Shown piece by piece: positions 12,536 to 27,581 of a DNA stretch of 64,000 nucleotides. Origin of the DNA: Epiperipatus broadwayi (lineage: Eukaryota; Onychophora; Udeonychophora; Euonychophora; Peripatidae); the NCBI GenBank assembly GCA_028023455.1, contig JAQFVV010006639.1, forward strand, positions 196,001 through 260,000. Direction: 5' to 3'. How positions within the stretch are numbered: position 1 is the first letter of the stretch; each line of letters begins with the position of its first letter. The translations under genes were made by a program, and so were the position numbers. The notes under the pieces are model-generated. The model worked only from the letters and a program-made list of their open reading frames with translations. It was not told the origin of the DNA and searched no databases.

Positions 12536-13045
12536 CCTCAAAAACAAAAACATTAAAAAAAAAAAGAATTTACTTAGTGTTAGTAATGACGTTACACAAA
12601 TTGTTTATACTAAAAAATTTTTTAAAAGGACAAAACTTTGGTTATTAATTAAAAGACAACTTTGGTTAGTAATTACAAGAAAAAAATGCTGACTATTCTT
12701 TCCTTTTCACCCCAGCTGAGATTACACCTCCTCCCTCAACAGTTGCCTTTTCCCTACATTTCATTATTAATTTAGGCAAGTCAAAGAAGTTACGTGATTT
12801 TTTTTTTTTAAAAAAAATTAAATTATTATTTATATTAATTATTACATTTTATTCCTCGCATTTATTTCTACATATGCACAATTTTCTTATTGGCAGTACT
12901 TTTTATACAAAATTCAAACTATAACTTTACGTTAATACAAAACATATATCTATACTCATTTTTAAAGAAAAATCTTACTGGCATGATTTATTTTTAAAAT
13001 TCTCAGGGCTTCTCGTGGTTTACTAAAGATTGTGCCACATTGGGA
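12536..13045. other. AT-rich spacer
   Basis: No feature recognised between two copies of element E apart from A/T runs near 12,800. Confidence 0.5.
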
Positions 13046-14505
13046 GACCACTTTAATGGTCACTGAAAGAGACTGAAGATTTCTTAATGTATCAGCACTA
13101 CAAGGGTGCCATCTAGACATTTGAACCTAGAGAAATTTATATAGTAGGCAGATACGTAAGTTAAGATTCAAAAAAATTTTTATATATATATTATTCTGAC
13201 CGTTTGCCCAATGTCACTAGCTCATAGAGTAGCAGAGATTTAAACATTTTAATAAGTTTTAATAGATTTCTATTAAAAAATATGTATTAAGTATTTAGAA
13301 CAATAAAATAAAAGAAGCCACTGCCAGTAATTAACACACAAATAGATTTTTATTAACGCACATTTAAAATTGAGGAATAAATTTATTTTTAGATTTTAAC
13401 ATTAATAATTTTTTTAAATTTAAATTACTATTTAAATAGACCACACAGATGGATATTTAAATTATATTTTACTTTAGCCTGTCGAGCATAGATAGTCTAC
13501 ATAGATTTTTTTACTTAAAAACTTATCAAAACATTCATTCAATCTCAGACTAAAAGTTCATAGCCAACCCAATGTCAGCTTCCAGATATATATTTGCAAC
13601 CAATGTAATATGAAGATGCTAGCATAAAACCATGCCGACAGGAATGTGCATCTGACAGTGTGATATTATTTGAAGGAAATGATCCATGTCTAGAACAGGA
13701 ATGTGCATCTGTCAGACTAAGGAATCATGTATGGTTATTTTTTAAGAGTGCTACATATGGGGGAGAGCGGTCTTTCTGCCGTCTTATAAATCCCTGTTCA
13801 TAGAGCTAGAAGGAATCAATGGCACAGGAAATACATCTGTGACCATTTCAATGATATGACTGCCTCTTTGGGGTCATGCATTCAGTTGGCCATGTTGCCC
13901 CATATGCTAAACACGCTTCACATTACATTAATATAAACACCCATATATCCCTCCACAAGCATTGCCCTAACTACGAAACAAATAGCCTGAAATTAAAATC
14001 CCTTAAATTAACATAAACGAATTTAAACATAGTTATTAATCTTTATCCATGCAGCTATCTACACCCAACTTTAATTTAATACATTTTATTTAACAGATAG
14101 AAATAAATAACCTAGTTAAATACAAACATAAATAATTAAATTTAAAAAAAATGGAAATGATTGAAATAGCAAAAATAAATTTATTCCTCAATTTTAAATG
14201 TGCGGTAATAAAAATCTATTTGTGTGTTAATTACTGGCAGTGGCTTCTTTTATTTTATTGTTCTAAATATTTAATACATATTTTTTAGTAGAAATCTATT
14301 AAAACTTATAAAAATGTTTAAATCTCTGCTACTCTATGAGCTAGTGACATTGGGCAAACGGTCAAAATAATATATATATAAATTTTTTTTGAATCTTAAC
14401 TTACGTATCTGCCTACTATATAAATTTCTCTAGGTTCAAATGCCTAGATGGAGCCCTTGTAGTGCTGATACGTTAAGAAATCTTCAGACTTTTTCATTGA
14501 CCATT
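13046..14505. mobile_element. Element E copy 3 with inverted terminal duplication
   Basis: 13,046-14,165 matches copy 2 closely. At ~14,166 the sequence turns round and repeats the first ~335 bp in reverse complement through 14,505, giving terminal inverted repeats. The half of the family that carries the promoter is missing. The turn occurs inside the interior at GAAATAGCA, so this is a secondary inversion and not an original terminus. Confidence 0.8.
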
Positions 14506-14513
14506 AATATATA

Positions 14514-15005
14514 TATATAATCAGTGCTCAGTTTATATTAACACAGCAAATCTTCCAATCTTTAATGGACAGGTGTCTATCTTCTCGACTCTCCAACTCT
14601 TCCATTATTTATATCATTAAAAATTGGATGATGACATGCTTAAAGCCCTTGTTTTTCAATTTGTTGTCATACTCATGTTGACACATAAGTCATTCAAATT
14701 GGCAAAGAAAAGCTTTGAATATACCATCATCACATTTTTAATGATATAAATGGTGAAGAGTTGGAGAGTGGAGAAAATTGAAGCCTGTCCATTAAAGTTT
14801 GATGAATTGCTATCTTAATATAGAGCCAAGCACAGATTGTATTTATGTGTGGGAAATTACTAATGAAGCTGGTTCAGCATGAAACATGTTTATTGGAGAT
14901 CATTTATTGTTTTCACATGTATGTTGTTATGTATATTAGTTGTATAAGATGGAGTGGATAACAAAAAAAAGGGTGGGTTCAGATCCATATAATTATATCT
15001 ATCTT
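14514..15005. repeat. Family A palindromic element, degraded copy
   Basis: Arms share TTTAATGGACAGG and TATATTAA...GCTCAGT-type sequence in inverted order around 14,700. Only the right side continues outward, into a decayed hammerhead (CTAATGA, stem II, GAAA near 14,852-14,883) and a decayed tRNA-like end. The ribozyme core is broken. Confidence 0.7.
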
Positions 15006-16300
15006 AAAAGTATATATCAATACTTGTATTAAGTTATTTAAAAAAAATTATCATTTATATGTATTATTTAACAACTTTTAAAATATTTCCATCTGACCTT
15101 ATTAACCCATAAACCGCTAATTATATTATTGATTGTATGAGGTAAAAATCAAAGCTTTTAATTGGACACCTCACAAACTGAAGACAAAGCCAATTGTTAA
15201 AATATATTCACTTATAATATTAAATTCACTTCAGATTCGTTTATAAAAAGTATATTAATAATTTGTCAGGTTATGAAAGTGAACGAAAGTTCTTTCAAAA
15301 ATAAATTGCTATTTATTTATTATAAAATATTCAATTTCAGCAAGTTTAAAAGTGAACATACAAACAAAGAATTGCTGACGTAAATGCTTTTTTTCAGTTT
15401 TACGTTATGGAAAAGTAAATTTTTTTTTTTGCTAAATCTTAAGTATTTTTACTAAAATCTTCAATATTTTTCAAAAATAATTTTGTTTTTTTAGTATATT
15501 TTGTGAAAATGATTTTAATTTCTCAGAATATACTTTTTTAATACCTTAAATCATATTCGAAATGAAAATCTCAGCGTTTTTCTTTATTTGCTTTGATCAG
15601 GTGGTTTCTTTGTTCTTTCCAGCCAATCAGAATGTCTTTGTCAGCTGAAAGCCAATCACTGACAAGCTTATTTATTTGTTTAGCTTTAAATGCCATTTTG
15701 TTGATTTTTTTATTTGTAAAATAATTCAGAAGAGGGCACCATCTTACAGAACTTTTAAAAACCTAATCAATAACTGTCAAACGAATATCCTAGCATTAAA
15801 AATAATGGAATTAGAGTGACGTCAACTGTTGACGAGAGGTCTCATAAGAGGCAGGAAAAGGGTTAATCCATATATTTTTATAGTTATTCTTATGAATGGA
15901 TTCTGTATATATTATAGTTTATATATATATAATTGATTAAAATATGCAACAGGAAGTGAATAATTTGTTTTTGTTTTTTTGAACTGACTTAAATGAAGTA
16001 TCTTAAATTGCATCATTTAATTTATTTTAATATTTATTCTCAGTTTAAGAGAATTTAGAAAGAAGTCTTCCTTTATTCTCATTTTAATATATATATAACT
16101 GTCTTCATTTATTCTTATATATATATATAATTAAAGAAAACAGTTTATCAATTTAAAAAAGGACATTTTCTTTACAGGTTGCCTCCATTTTAAATATAAA
16201 AATTAAAAAGGTATTCTAAATAAAGTGGCATAATAATGTTTTAGATTATAATATATTTCTGAAATTTATAGATTAATAAGAGAGCATAGTTGTCACATAG
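15006..16300. other. AT-rich DNA with two CCAAT boxes
   Basis: CCAAT boxes lie at AGCCAATCAG (~15,622) and AGCCAATCAC (~15,650), about 28 bases apart, with TGACGTCAACTG-like sequence near 15,818. No transcript structure can be attached to them. The rest is featureless A/T-rich sequence. Confidence 0.35.
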
Positions 16301-16305
16301 CAAGA

Positions 16306-16335
16306 TATACAAATAGAGTGTGTTTACTTGCTTGT

Positions 16336-16372
<37 letters not shown>

Positions 16373-16393
16373 AGCAAGTAAACACACTCTATT

Positions 16394-16404
<11 letters not shown>
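16306..16404. repeat. Inverted repeat enclosing a TA microsatellite
   Basis: GTGTGTTTACTTGCTTGT (16,318-16,335) is repeated in reverse complement as ACAAGCAAGTAAACACAC (16,371-16,388), with arms extending outward and (TA)n between and after them. This would extrude as a cruciform. Confidence 0.85.
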
Positions 16405-16427
<23 letters not shown>

Positions 16428-16428
<1 letters not shown>

Positions 16429-19400
16429 TAACCTGGTCTTGTGCATCCTCACTTCAGAATAGTATATGATATAAAATAAAACTGGTTCTAGCTCAGTTAA
16501 TAATTAATAAATAAAATATTCAGCATTAAAATTAAAATGTTTCACTAGCTCAAATTTAAAATACGAATAAGGTTCAGTTTATAAAAATAAATTAAATAGA
16601 TATTTAATATTTTCATGAGACTTGAAGTGAAAATACAGGTGACAAGATAGATTACATTGAGCCAATATCCCACAGGATATTACCTCAATGGAACACTATC
16701 CCCCCTTATTGCTATTTCAAATAACAAACTCGTAGTATTCTTACGACTTTAATAACTTCTACTCACTAAGATTAAGTTAATAATTACATCTTAATCTTCT
16801 ATTCGTAATAATCTAGCTCAAATAAAATAATCTCAGGTTCATAAAGTTTATTCTAAGTTAATTTAAAAATACAGTAGTAAAATATGAGAAGGGATTTTAT
16901 GTCATAATCTACTACACTGAAACTAATAATAATAAATAATAATAATAATATTCTTCATTGTTTAACTACTACTGGATATCTTTTCTTTTCGTTACATTTT
17001 TATTACCATAATAAAATAATAAAATAATTTATATAATCTTTTATCTTCATGTAATAATATAATAAATACGTGGTAGCATATGATATTCTGATAAACAAAA
17101 TATGTGTGGCAACTGATAGCATATAATTCAGTATTTTATTGTGATAACTGATTTATGACCAATAAAACAATGTAAAATTATGATTATTTAATTAAATGAA
17201 TACTAATAAAATGTTTAAAATTCTTAAAATACTTCTCTGTTTATCTTTTTGTGCAAAATTATATTTTTGTTTCAATTGTTATGAATATATCATGATTTCA
17301 TGCAGTGAAGTGGAGAAATAAGCAATTCAGACACAAAAAATTAAAAAAAAAAAAACAAATTTTAACAAAGTTTATTAATAACAACAAATAAATAAACAAT
17401 TTATGTACACTATTTACAGTGGATATCCTTATTTTATTCTTACATTTTTATCCACTAAGTTATATAAAAATAATTTATAATTTAGTTATATCTTTATTTA
17501 GACTTAAGACAAAATCAAAATGTTACCATTTGGTTTCTCGGTATGGTTAACTTATTACAAATATACTTACTTATTTTATTAACAAAATATTTTATCCTTA
17601 ATATTATTAAACTATCTTATTTTAAAACATTCGTAGGAAAACATTCTACAGAAAAACAAAATTAACTTTGTAATGAGTATGGATTTCTCAAAATATTAAA
17701 AAAAAATTTCATCTTGCAAAGTCAAAGATATTACATAAAATATTCATCCAAAATTCAGTACTAGATTTTAGTGTTTTATCACATGATGTTTACTAATCAT
17801 AATATATTCTTATTTAGCTGTACTTTAATATGATATAAGTGTAATAATCAATATAGTCCTGTTATTCAATAAACAAAAAAATATATATACTATGCATATT
17901 GTTTATATAATTTACATTGTACTATTGTATTTTAAAAATATGCAATACTTATTTTTTTCTTAAAAATAATAATAAAGCATTTAAAAATAATTAACATTTT
18001 AAAGAAAATATCTTGTTTAGATACTCTATTCCAAAATTTATATTTCATTTCTGAAATAAATTCAAAAATATATTCTATGATTCTTTCCTTACCTTTAGGA
18101 TTCATTGGACCTTCAATTTCAAGTTATAAAATTCTATTCCTTCTAAGCAAATAAACCAATCTTATACAAAAACGATAGCATAACCTAAGTTTTAAATTAT
18201 TTATTATTTCTTTTAAAAATATCTTACTAAAACGATGCAGTTACATGAAATAAAGATAGCGAAACAGATGTATAGGATTTAAGGAAGAAAGCTAGAGTAT
18301 CACTCATAATATATCTCAAAAATCATGGCACAGTGCATTACAAGAAAGAGGTATGACCTTTACCTGTCTAATAACCTCTTATACATGAACGATGTTAAAG
18401 CTATTTCTTCAGCTTTATTAGAACATCAAATATTTAAAGAAATATAAAACACTGTTCAAATAAAATGTGTACCAGTCATAGGGCTTTGTTAACTATGCTG
18501 ATATCCCCATAAAGACTAAATATTATTTCTATTCCTTATCATATCCTATTTCTTAAAAAACATCATCTTGGTTTTTTGTTCACTAAGTACTTTCAAGCCA
18601 CTATCTCAACATTATTTCTCAAGATTTTTCACATCTTACATCGATAAATAACTATCTGCATTTACAAAACAATAAATAAAATTCACTAATAATTTTAAAA
18701 CAATCTAGCTGTTCCATAAGAAAAGCCTGTCCACTTCATCATTCTGTATGCTTAATCATATATAATCTAATCAGACAATATTTGAATATCCCAACATGAA
18801 AATTTTAAAAGAATCACATAATTATTTGTTATTATGTTGGATTATATCACTAATATAAAAAAAATCATTGTATGCATATTTTCAAATCAATCCTATCTCA
18901 TAATGCTTTTTTAAAATGTTGTATGAAATGCATTACATATAATTAAAACTTTTACACTTCATTCTTACAATTCATAGATGATCTAAAGAAAACAAAAATA
19001 TACATTATAAATTATTAATAGTCATTATTATTACCAAAATAACATCACATTCAGTTGGCTTCTTCATCCACTAGATACCGATCATTGCAAACATAAAGAA
19101 ATATACATCCATACACTTTATTTTAAAATGTTCTTATAAAAAATTATTAAATTATGATAATATAAAATTCTAATATTAATAAATTAATGTTTTATGTTTT
19201 CCTAATCTTATAAAAAAAAATTTAGATTTAAACTAGGTTAATAAAAATTTAAAACTATAATTATGTATTTCTTCCACCAGTTTTTTTACTTGACAACAGT
19301 TCATGATAAGTCCCAAAAAAAAGTGTTTATTATTTTCTCTAGAGTTTTAAAATGTTCTCCTCCAAGCACGTTAAAGTTTAAAAATAAAAATAATTATTAA

Positions 19401-21470
19401 TCCATTTAGTAAAATTTATAGAAAATAATCCTTGGTTTTAGTATTTAGGATGATAATTATTAAATCGTAATATTAATTAATCCCGTGAAATTTCTTCAAT
19501 CTTCTCTGCCAATATTCTCTGTGGTGTATCCAATGCATCCTCCATCTAGCTTAACTTTAAAAATATTCGGTAAACTTTTTTTTTACAATATTTCCATGGA
19601 TCCATCTTTTATTCAACTATGTGTTCACTTTTTTTTTATATAAGTTTCCTTCTTAATACATTTAAACTTTTGTTTGGTATTTTTTTATATATCAGTTTAA
19701 AAAAAAAAACTTTAAGTACTTTTAAACAAATGTTTTCTAAATACATTTTAAACAATTCTAAGACTGGAGGTTTTAATATCAAAACGCTTCTGTAACATAT
19801 TCTCCTGGGTTCTTTCTTTAATTCTTGAAAATATTTTTTTTTTAAATGTTACCTTCAGAAAGAATATAACATTTTACTCCTTTTGATATAATATTATATA
19901 AAATGATTCACAAGATATAATTGTCTTATTACTATTTTTAAAAAATAAATCTTGGATAAGCTTATCTAAATAATAATGCATCTCCAATTTTTCCCTTTTA
20001 AACAGAAAATAACTTTGCACTGTATCAGTATAATGTCCGTACTATGATTTTTATGCACTAGAATAGTTCTCCGGTGAAGCACTAATAAAGCTGTATCAAA
20101 ATATTTCAAAAAACATTTTTATATTATTAGAATTTATATGCATTTTATTCTAAAGTATATCCATCTTTTCATTGCGAAGTTTAGGTCAAATTTCAGATAA
20201 AATAATCCTGGTAAGTACTTTAAAAAAACTAGCAAATCATTTTCACAAAGTTCCCAAATATATTGTTTTTTTAAACTCTCTTTTGCAAAATACTTTTAAA
20301 AATATCAATTAGTTTTTGCAAATAAAACTATAAGAAAATATTAAAAATTGACTAAAATAAAAATTTAAAAAATACTATCTTTTTGATATCTGCTAATATA
20401 CCTTTCTCTGGTTTTAATACATTATTAATCTACCCTGATACCCCCTGTGCAATTCATATTTATAGTCTGTAAGAATACCTCATTTGATTGGTTGATTCTT
20501 ACTTTAGCTTGAGAACAAATTTACATATTTTCAATTTTTTACAGAATTAAATCTTTAAAATAAAAATTTATGACGTAATAACTCAAAATATTATTTAAAA
20601 TACTACTTTTAAATCAATTATTACTTTATCAAAATTATTTAAACATTTAAAATAACTTTTAAAATAACTTTAATAACCTATTCCATTCTTAATATTCCAT
20701 TTATCCATTTTTATTTAAACAAAATATTTAATTTTTATATTATGAGTGTATTCATCTTTATTACATCATTTAAGGATGTTATACGATAGTTAACTTAATA
20801 TTTAATATTTGCTTTATGCTAGGTGATAATTCCATCCAATTCTATACTGCAATCTTTTAAAATATTTTAAACTTTGTTATTAATTCAAACAAGCAGTGTG
20901 TGTGAAAGTATGCATTATACAAGTCACATGATCAATAACTTTGACAGACGATTTTTTAATCTATTTCTCTGCCCAGATTTATAAAATTGATACACTTATT
21001 ATATTAAATAAAATAATTATAAAAATTTGGAAAAATAATTTAAAATATAGAATTAAATACAATTTTCACCATCATAAAGTTTATTTTTAATATATACTAT
21101 ATTAATTTTGACTATTAAACATAGTTTATAAATTTAAATACTGTATAACATTTATTTATCTATACATTTAAGACTATTAAAATTGAGCTTATTAAACATA
21201 CTTTTAAATATTTGTAGCTGAGTTATTTATTATGGCCAGCTTTTGCAATCATATGCAACCATATTCTAAGCTTTACTTAACTACTTTTAAATGATTTGCT
21301 ATAATTTTATATACTACACATTTTCTTAGCTTCAAATTGTACTTTACAACATAATTGGCAAAATATAATTAACATATTAAAATAACATATTCTAAAATTT
21401 AAAATTTTTAGTAATTGACTGTTATGAACTATTACTGACCTATAGAAAAGGGCACAATATATATCGGTAA
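16428..21470. repeat. Long non-coding repeat F, copy 1 (~5.0 kb)
   Basis: Collinear, same orientation and clearly homologous to 53,968-58,525 throughout. Shared landmarks are TTCTAACC at the left edge, CTACATTGAG and TACCTCAATGG near 16,650-16,690, ACGATGTTAAAGC near 18,389, and GACCTATAGA followed by AGGGCACAATATAT at the right edge. Both copies begin and end in TA-rich DNA. No long frame, LTR or TIR was recognised. It may be a decayed autonomous element or a large non-autonomous one. Confidence 0.75.
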
Positions 21471-21579
21471 ATATGACACCTCATGCTGAGTGGTCAAACA
21501 TTTATTCGTATATTTATTAAGTTATTGTTGTCAATGCAGTACCTTAAGATGAGTGTCATTGGGCTTACTTTATTGTAAA

Positions 21580-22495
21580 TTTCCCCTAGCAATTTGCAAT
21601 TAATAACTATATTTAAATTCGTTTATGTTTATTTTAAAGGGATCTAATTTCAGGCTATTTGTTTCGTGGTTGAGTTGATGCTGGTGGAGGTATATATGGG
21701 TGTTTATGTCAATGTAATGTCAAGCATGTTTAGTATACAGGGCAAAGCCCATATGAACACATGACCCAAAGGTGTAGTCGATATGTTATAATGGATATGG
21801 ATGTATTTCCCACACCATTGTTTTCCTTTTTACTCTGGGTGTTAATAGTAAGACGGCCAAGACCGCAATTCACCATTACAGAGAATTGTTAATATATATT
21901 TTCCAAATGATTTCCTTCACGGACAGATGCTCATTCCTGTTCTGAGTGAGGATCATTTCTCTTCAAATAATACCATGCTGCTGATGCACATTCCTGTCAG
22001 CATGGTTTTATGCTAGCATCTTCATATTGCATTGGTTGCATCCTTATATCAGGAAGAAAGCATTGGTTTGGTTACAGACTTTTAGTCTAAGATTGAATGA
22101 ATGTTTTTGAAAAGTTTTTAACTGAGTAATCTATGTAACCTATCTATACTCAACATTCTAAAGTAAAAATATTATTAAAATATCCATCTGTGCAGACTGT
22201 CTTAAATAATAATTTAAATTTAAAATTAATAATAAAATCTAAATTTATTCCTTAAATTTATATATGTGTGTCAATAAATGTTATTATTGTTAATCTAGCA
22301 GTGGCTTATTTTATTTTATGTTTTAAATTTTTAATATTAAAAGTTATATCTGTATCTCCTTGAGCTAGTGGCATGGGTTAAAGGTCAATAATAAAAAATT
22401 GGATCTTACCAGTAAGTATCTGCCTACTATATAAATATTCCAGGTTCAAATGGCCTGGTGGTGCTCTACACAGCAGATACACTAAGTTCAATTCC
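21580..22495 (+). mobile_element. Element E copy 4, truncated, reverse orientation
   Basis: Matches the reverse complement of copies 2 and 3, including GGAATGTGCATC and CATGCTGACAGGAATGTG on the minus strand, and the TAGGCAGATAC terminal block near 22,410-22,430. It lacks the promoter-bearing half. Confidence 0.7.
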
Positions 22496-22554
22496 ACCTC
22501 TGTTATAATATATATGGAATTATATAATTGAATATTTATAAGTACAAAATTGAA

Positions 22555-22660
22555 TATCTATAAATACGGAATTGTTGGAAGGTTAGCCTTTCAAAATGTT
22601 AGTAGATAAAGATTACTAGGATAAACGAAAGTGCTCCTAAGTGGATAAAATTTTTAATTA
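22555..22660. repeat. Dispersed repeat K, copy 1
   Basis: Shares GGAAGGTTA, CCTTTCAAA, ACAAAGA/ATAAAGATTAC and TGGATAAA in the same order with 36,040-36,130. Short and diverged, with no internal features. Confidence 0.6.
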
Positions 22661-23640
22661 TCTAATTACTGTATTTATAAATATTCAGTTATTTAAATAA
22701 GTATATTGCTTTGAAAAATACAGACATCGAATAATATATATATATATATTTATGATGATTTAGATTCTTGCATTAATGAAAACTAATAATATATGTTTTT
22801 TATGTAAAATACTTTATTACATAAATACAGTTATTTATAAACTATTGTTATAATTAAGTATGCTTTCAATAATCAAAGAATTGACAATATTGTTTATCAG
22901 TGATTGAATCTTAAGACTAACATTTGCTAAGAATTATTATCACTTTTTCAGATACTGTTTTGTAAGAGGTCGAATTTAAAGACTGACTACCTCTTTGAAT
23001 TATTATGAATTTAATGAAGATCTGTGTATATAATTATATAATCCATTTACCAGATTTATCCTTGAGTTGCACTGAGAGATTAACTTTATTTTAAATAAAT
23101 ATGTGAAAAATATGAATATAAGTGTGAATGAAAACATAGATTTTATTTTGTACATTGTATTGGCATGGTTAATGACAATCATTGCTTGATGATATAGATT
23201 AATATGCTATAGTTTATATAATGATTATTTTTATAGAGTTTGATCAGCATTTCTCATCCATGGTTTGTTTCATCCAGAAATATAATTTATGAAATCTTGA
23301 TTTGATTAGCTTTTATAAATTGAGGGTGATCAATAGTCAGATTAATCAGAAATGGAGATTCAAAACATTATGAAGAAATTTGTGATAAATGGCTTTAGTA
23401 AAAAAGCAGAATGTATCCCTGGAACATTCTCTGATGGTATTCATCAGGTGAGCCCAGATTTTGATGATGATTTTATGAGTACAATACTAAATAATAAATT
23501 AAATAATCATTTAATTAGGTGTTATTTTGCTAACTCACATAATTGACACACATACTAGCATATCTAAAGGTATAATCATATATTATGCAGCATCGTATAC
23601 AATTATCAATGCATTATAAACCCTTACAAATTACAATATA
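22661..23640. other. AT-rich non-coding DNA
   Basis: No gene or repeat recognised. A 64-codon plus-strand frame at 23,352-23,546 has no recognisable domain and no supporting context. Confidence 0.45.
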
Positions 23641-23647
23641 TATATAA

Positions 23648-24247
23648 TAAAAATAATAAATTTAACAGTAACAAACTATTATAAACAATCCTTAAGTCTG
23701 TAGAAGTACTATTGATTAATTTTTTAAACCTGCCTCAACTGCCATTAGATTAAAAAAAAACAATCGGAAGCAAACGTCATCAATTCAAATCCCACAAATC
23801 TCATATTTTAATGTTAATACCTTGTTTATTTATTAAATGCATTTTATTCCTATTTATAAAAATTGCCTCCTTAATTTTTTTTTTTGTTACAGTTTCTCTC
23901 TTCATGAAGAACTTTCACATTTTCAAAATGAAATTTATATTTACATGTTAATTTGATTTTGAAAATGTGAAAATTCTACACGAAGAAAAAAACCATAATA
24001 AAAGAAAAATTAAGGAGGCAATTTTTATAAATAGGAATAAAATGCATTTAATAAATAGACAAGCTGCTAACATTAAAATACGAGATTCATGGGATTTGAA
24101 TTGATGACGTTTGCTTCAGCTTTGTTTTTTTTTTTTAATTTAATGGCAGTTGAGGCAGGTTTAAGAAATTAACCGAAAGTACTTCTGCGGATTTAAGGAT
24201 TATTTATAGTAGTTTGTTACCTTTAAATTTATTATTTTTATTATAAT
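23648..24247. repeat. Foldback element G, copy 1
   Basis: Inverted arms of ~285 bp flank a ~30-bp centre at about 23,935-23,960. Arms share GCCTCAACTGCCATTA-like and AAAATTGCCTCCTTAATTT sequence, each with its complement on the other side. A second, interrupted copy lies at 34,905-36,005. Non-coding. Confidence 0.85.
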
Positions 24248-24339
24248 TACAATTTTGTTTTAATTAATGGACATTGTACATATATATATATATATAAAAC
24301 AATACCCATTATAATATATATATATAGAAAAAAAAACAA

Positions 24340-24585
24340 GAATTAATGGTAAATATAATATTATAGTCTAAATTATTTTGTAGCACTTTCAGTTACGTAG
24401 TAATCCTCATCAGCTTTAACTGAATTTCAAATTTTAAACTTAATGTAAATACAACCATACACAGCTTATGAAAATATACGTGACATTGAGTTTAAAATTT
24501 GAAATTCAGTTAAAGCTGACGAGAATTACCACATAATTGAAAGTGCTACAAAATAATTTAGACTATAATATTATATTTACTGTTA

Positions 24586-24600
<15 letters not shown>
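24340..24600. repeat. Foldback element with CTGATGA/GAAA boxes
   Basis: Arms of ~110 bp share ATATAATATTATAGTCTAAA and TTTGTAGCACTTTCA, inverted around 24,460. Each arm contains CTGATGA or CTGACGA followed about 16 bases on by GAAA. Stem II can be drawn, but stems I and III do not close, so it is not called a ribozyme. TA and TG microsatellites (24,585-24,650) follow. Confidence 0.7.
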
Positions 24601-24650
<50 letters not shown>

Positions 24651-24951
24651 TAGTGATTAATATTATGTAATATATCAAGATTAATACTTGATAAACTACT
24701 GGTTTATTAAGTAAATAAATAATTTTTCATACAAAATACAAGTCAAAACTTTTTAGGGAAGATAATAAACTTCCTTTGCTCTTTACATCATCTTCTTTTA
24801 TAGAAGTTTGACATGTGGCACTGCTTCAGATAAACTTCTATATAAGAAAATGAGGTAAAAAGAAAAGACAGTCAGTTCTTTTCTTTAAAAAATTTTATTT
24901 TGTGCTTTGGATTGAGAATATTTTATTAATTTACTAAACCAATAGTCTGAG

Positions 24952-25775
<824 letters not shown>

Positions 25776-26570
25776 GTGTGTGTTTGTGTTTGTGTGAAGT
25801 TGTAAACATTAATGTTAACTGAAGACGATACTAATAATGTTTAATGCTTATATTAAACATGAACAGAAGAAATTTCCTTGAGTTCCATTTTTTAATTTAA
25901 CATTAATAACAAATGATAAGAAGTGTATGTGATATACTATGTCATGAAGATTAGTAAAACTGTTAACATAGGCAAGGAACTTCCAGCAATGGTGTCTATA
26001 TAACACTACACACATATTATTAATTAAGTGAGAATTAAATGACAATATCAGAGCTAGAAAAAAAACTCTAGTTTAAGGAATGATCAATAATAGTCATTGA
26101 TATGATGTTATAACATTGTTTGTATCAAAGTTGTGAGTGCAGAAAGTTTGGTCTTGTAATTAAACTGTAGTAAATTTTCATCAATGCAATCTTAAAAAAT
26201 GATGGAAATATTGTAAGAGATTGTGAACTGGGCCAACTGCAGGATGTTGATTGAACACAAAAATTCCCATCTGGTGATCATTTATTTTTTTTACATGTCT
26301 ATGGTCATATGTTTCAGGAAATTGTGATGGTATAATGATTTGTGATATATATACATGATGTATGTCTAAAAAGATATGTACTTAAAATTTCAATTTAATC
26401 AATATATGTCTTACTTAAATAAAGGAACTGGATGTTTTAAAAAATGCATCAAAAATGGGTATGTGCATATAAAAGGTTGTTCTGATTCCTAGGCTGATGG
26501 ATGGTTATGATATGATTAAGCTAAGGTGAAAAAATATATACATTTATATAAGAGTAACTGATGAATATAT
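25776..26570. other. AT-rich non-coding DNA
   Basis: No gene, RNA or repeat recognised. Confidence 0.5.
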
Positions 26571-27167
26571 GTATATATACATTTTCAAGAGGATTTGAAC
26601 TCAGATTTCAAACTCCTTGTAGATATCCACTCTATGTTATACAACTGGCACTCATGTCCACATATATGTGAAAAACATTAATTATCTCCAATATACATAT
26701 TTCATGCTGATCCAGCACTCGTTAGCTGGCTCAAATCATCACACCCACACACAAATATATATAATCAGTACTTAGTTTATATTAAAATAGTAATTCCTCA
26801 AACTTTAATGGATGGCTTCAATCTTCTTCATCCTCCAACTCTTAAGCCATCCCTATCAGTGAAAATCTGATGATGAAATGATCAAAGCCCTTGTTGATGC
26901 CAATGCTATTGTCATACTCATGATGACTTTAAGTCACTCTGACTGCTCATATATGGGACTTTAATATGCCCATTTAAATACAGAAGAGGGATGGGCAGAA
27001 TACAGGCTGAATATATATTTAAATACAAGTAGATTGTCTATACTGAATTTAATGTAATCAGAAGGGAATTGAATTCAGGCTTTGGCTGAAGAGTTTGAGA
27101 GTGGATAAGATTGATGCCAGCTCTTGAAGGTTTGAGGATTTGATATCTTAATAGAAACTGAGCATTG

Positions 27168-27203
<36 letters not shown>

Positions 27204-27276
27204 CGAAATATTTGCATGGATGAACCCGCAAAATATGTATTTTATATATATATATCAAATAATATAAGTACAATAA

Positions 27277-27516
27277 AACAATCCACTAGAATAAAACTAC
27301 TAAATTTTAAAAAATGCCTATATAAAATTGAAGATTAAAATCCTTTACTATAGCCAGCTTTGGCATATTCTGCCATCTTAAGTATCAATACATTAATATT
27401 TTTATACATAAGATAGCGGAATACGCTGAAGCTGGCTATAGCAAAGAATATTAATCTTCAATTTTATATAGGCATTTTTAAAAATTTTGTAGTTTTATTC
27501 TAGTGGATTGTTTTAA
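27277..27516. repeat. Foldback inserted in a family A arm
   Basis: Arms of ~110 bp share CAATCCACTAGAATAAAACT, its complement AGTTTTATTCTAGTGGATTG, and ATAGCCAGCTT, centred near 27,395. It sits in TA-rich DNA between the palindrome arm and the ribozyme of the family A copy, so it entered after that element. Confidence 0.85.
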
Positions 27517-27581
27517 TATATATATATATATATATATAGGTGTGTGTGTGTGTGCATGTGTGTGGGAAGTGGTGAACTGGA

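Noticed and set aside
16428-21470. Helitron interpretation of repeat F.
   Set aside because: No CTRR end with an adjacent hairpin and no TC start between A and T could be found at the shared boundaries.
24384-24545. CTGATGA (minus) and CTGACGA (plus) with GAAA in both arms of a foldback, resembling a hammerhead.
   Set aside because: Stem II can be drawn, but the bases before the core do not pair with those after the predicted cleavage site, and stem III has at most two pairs.
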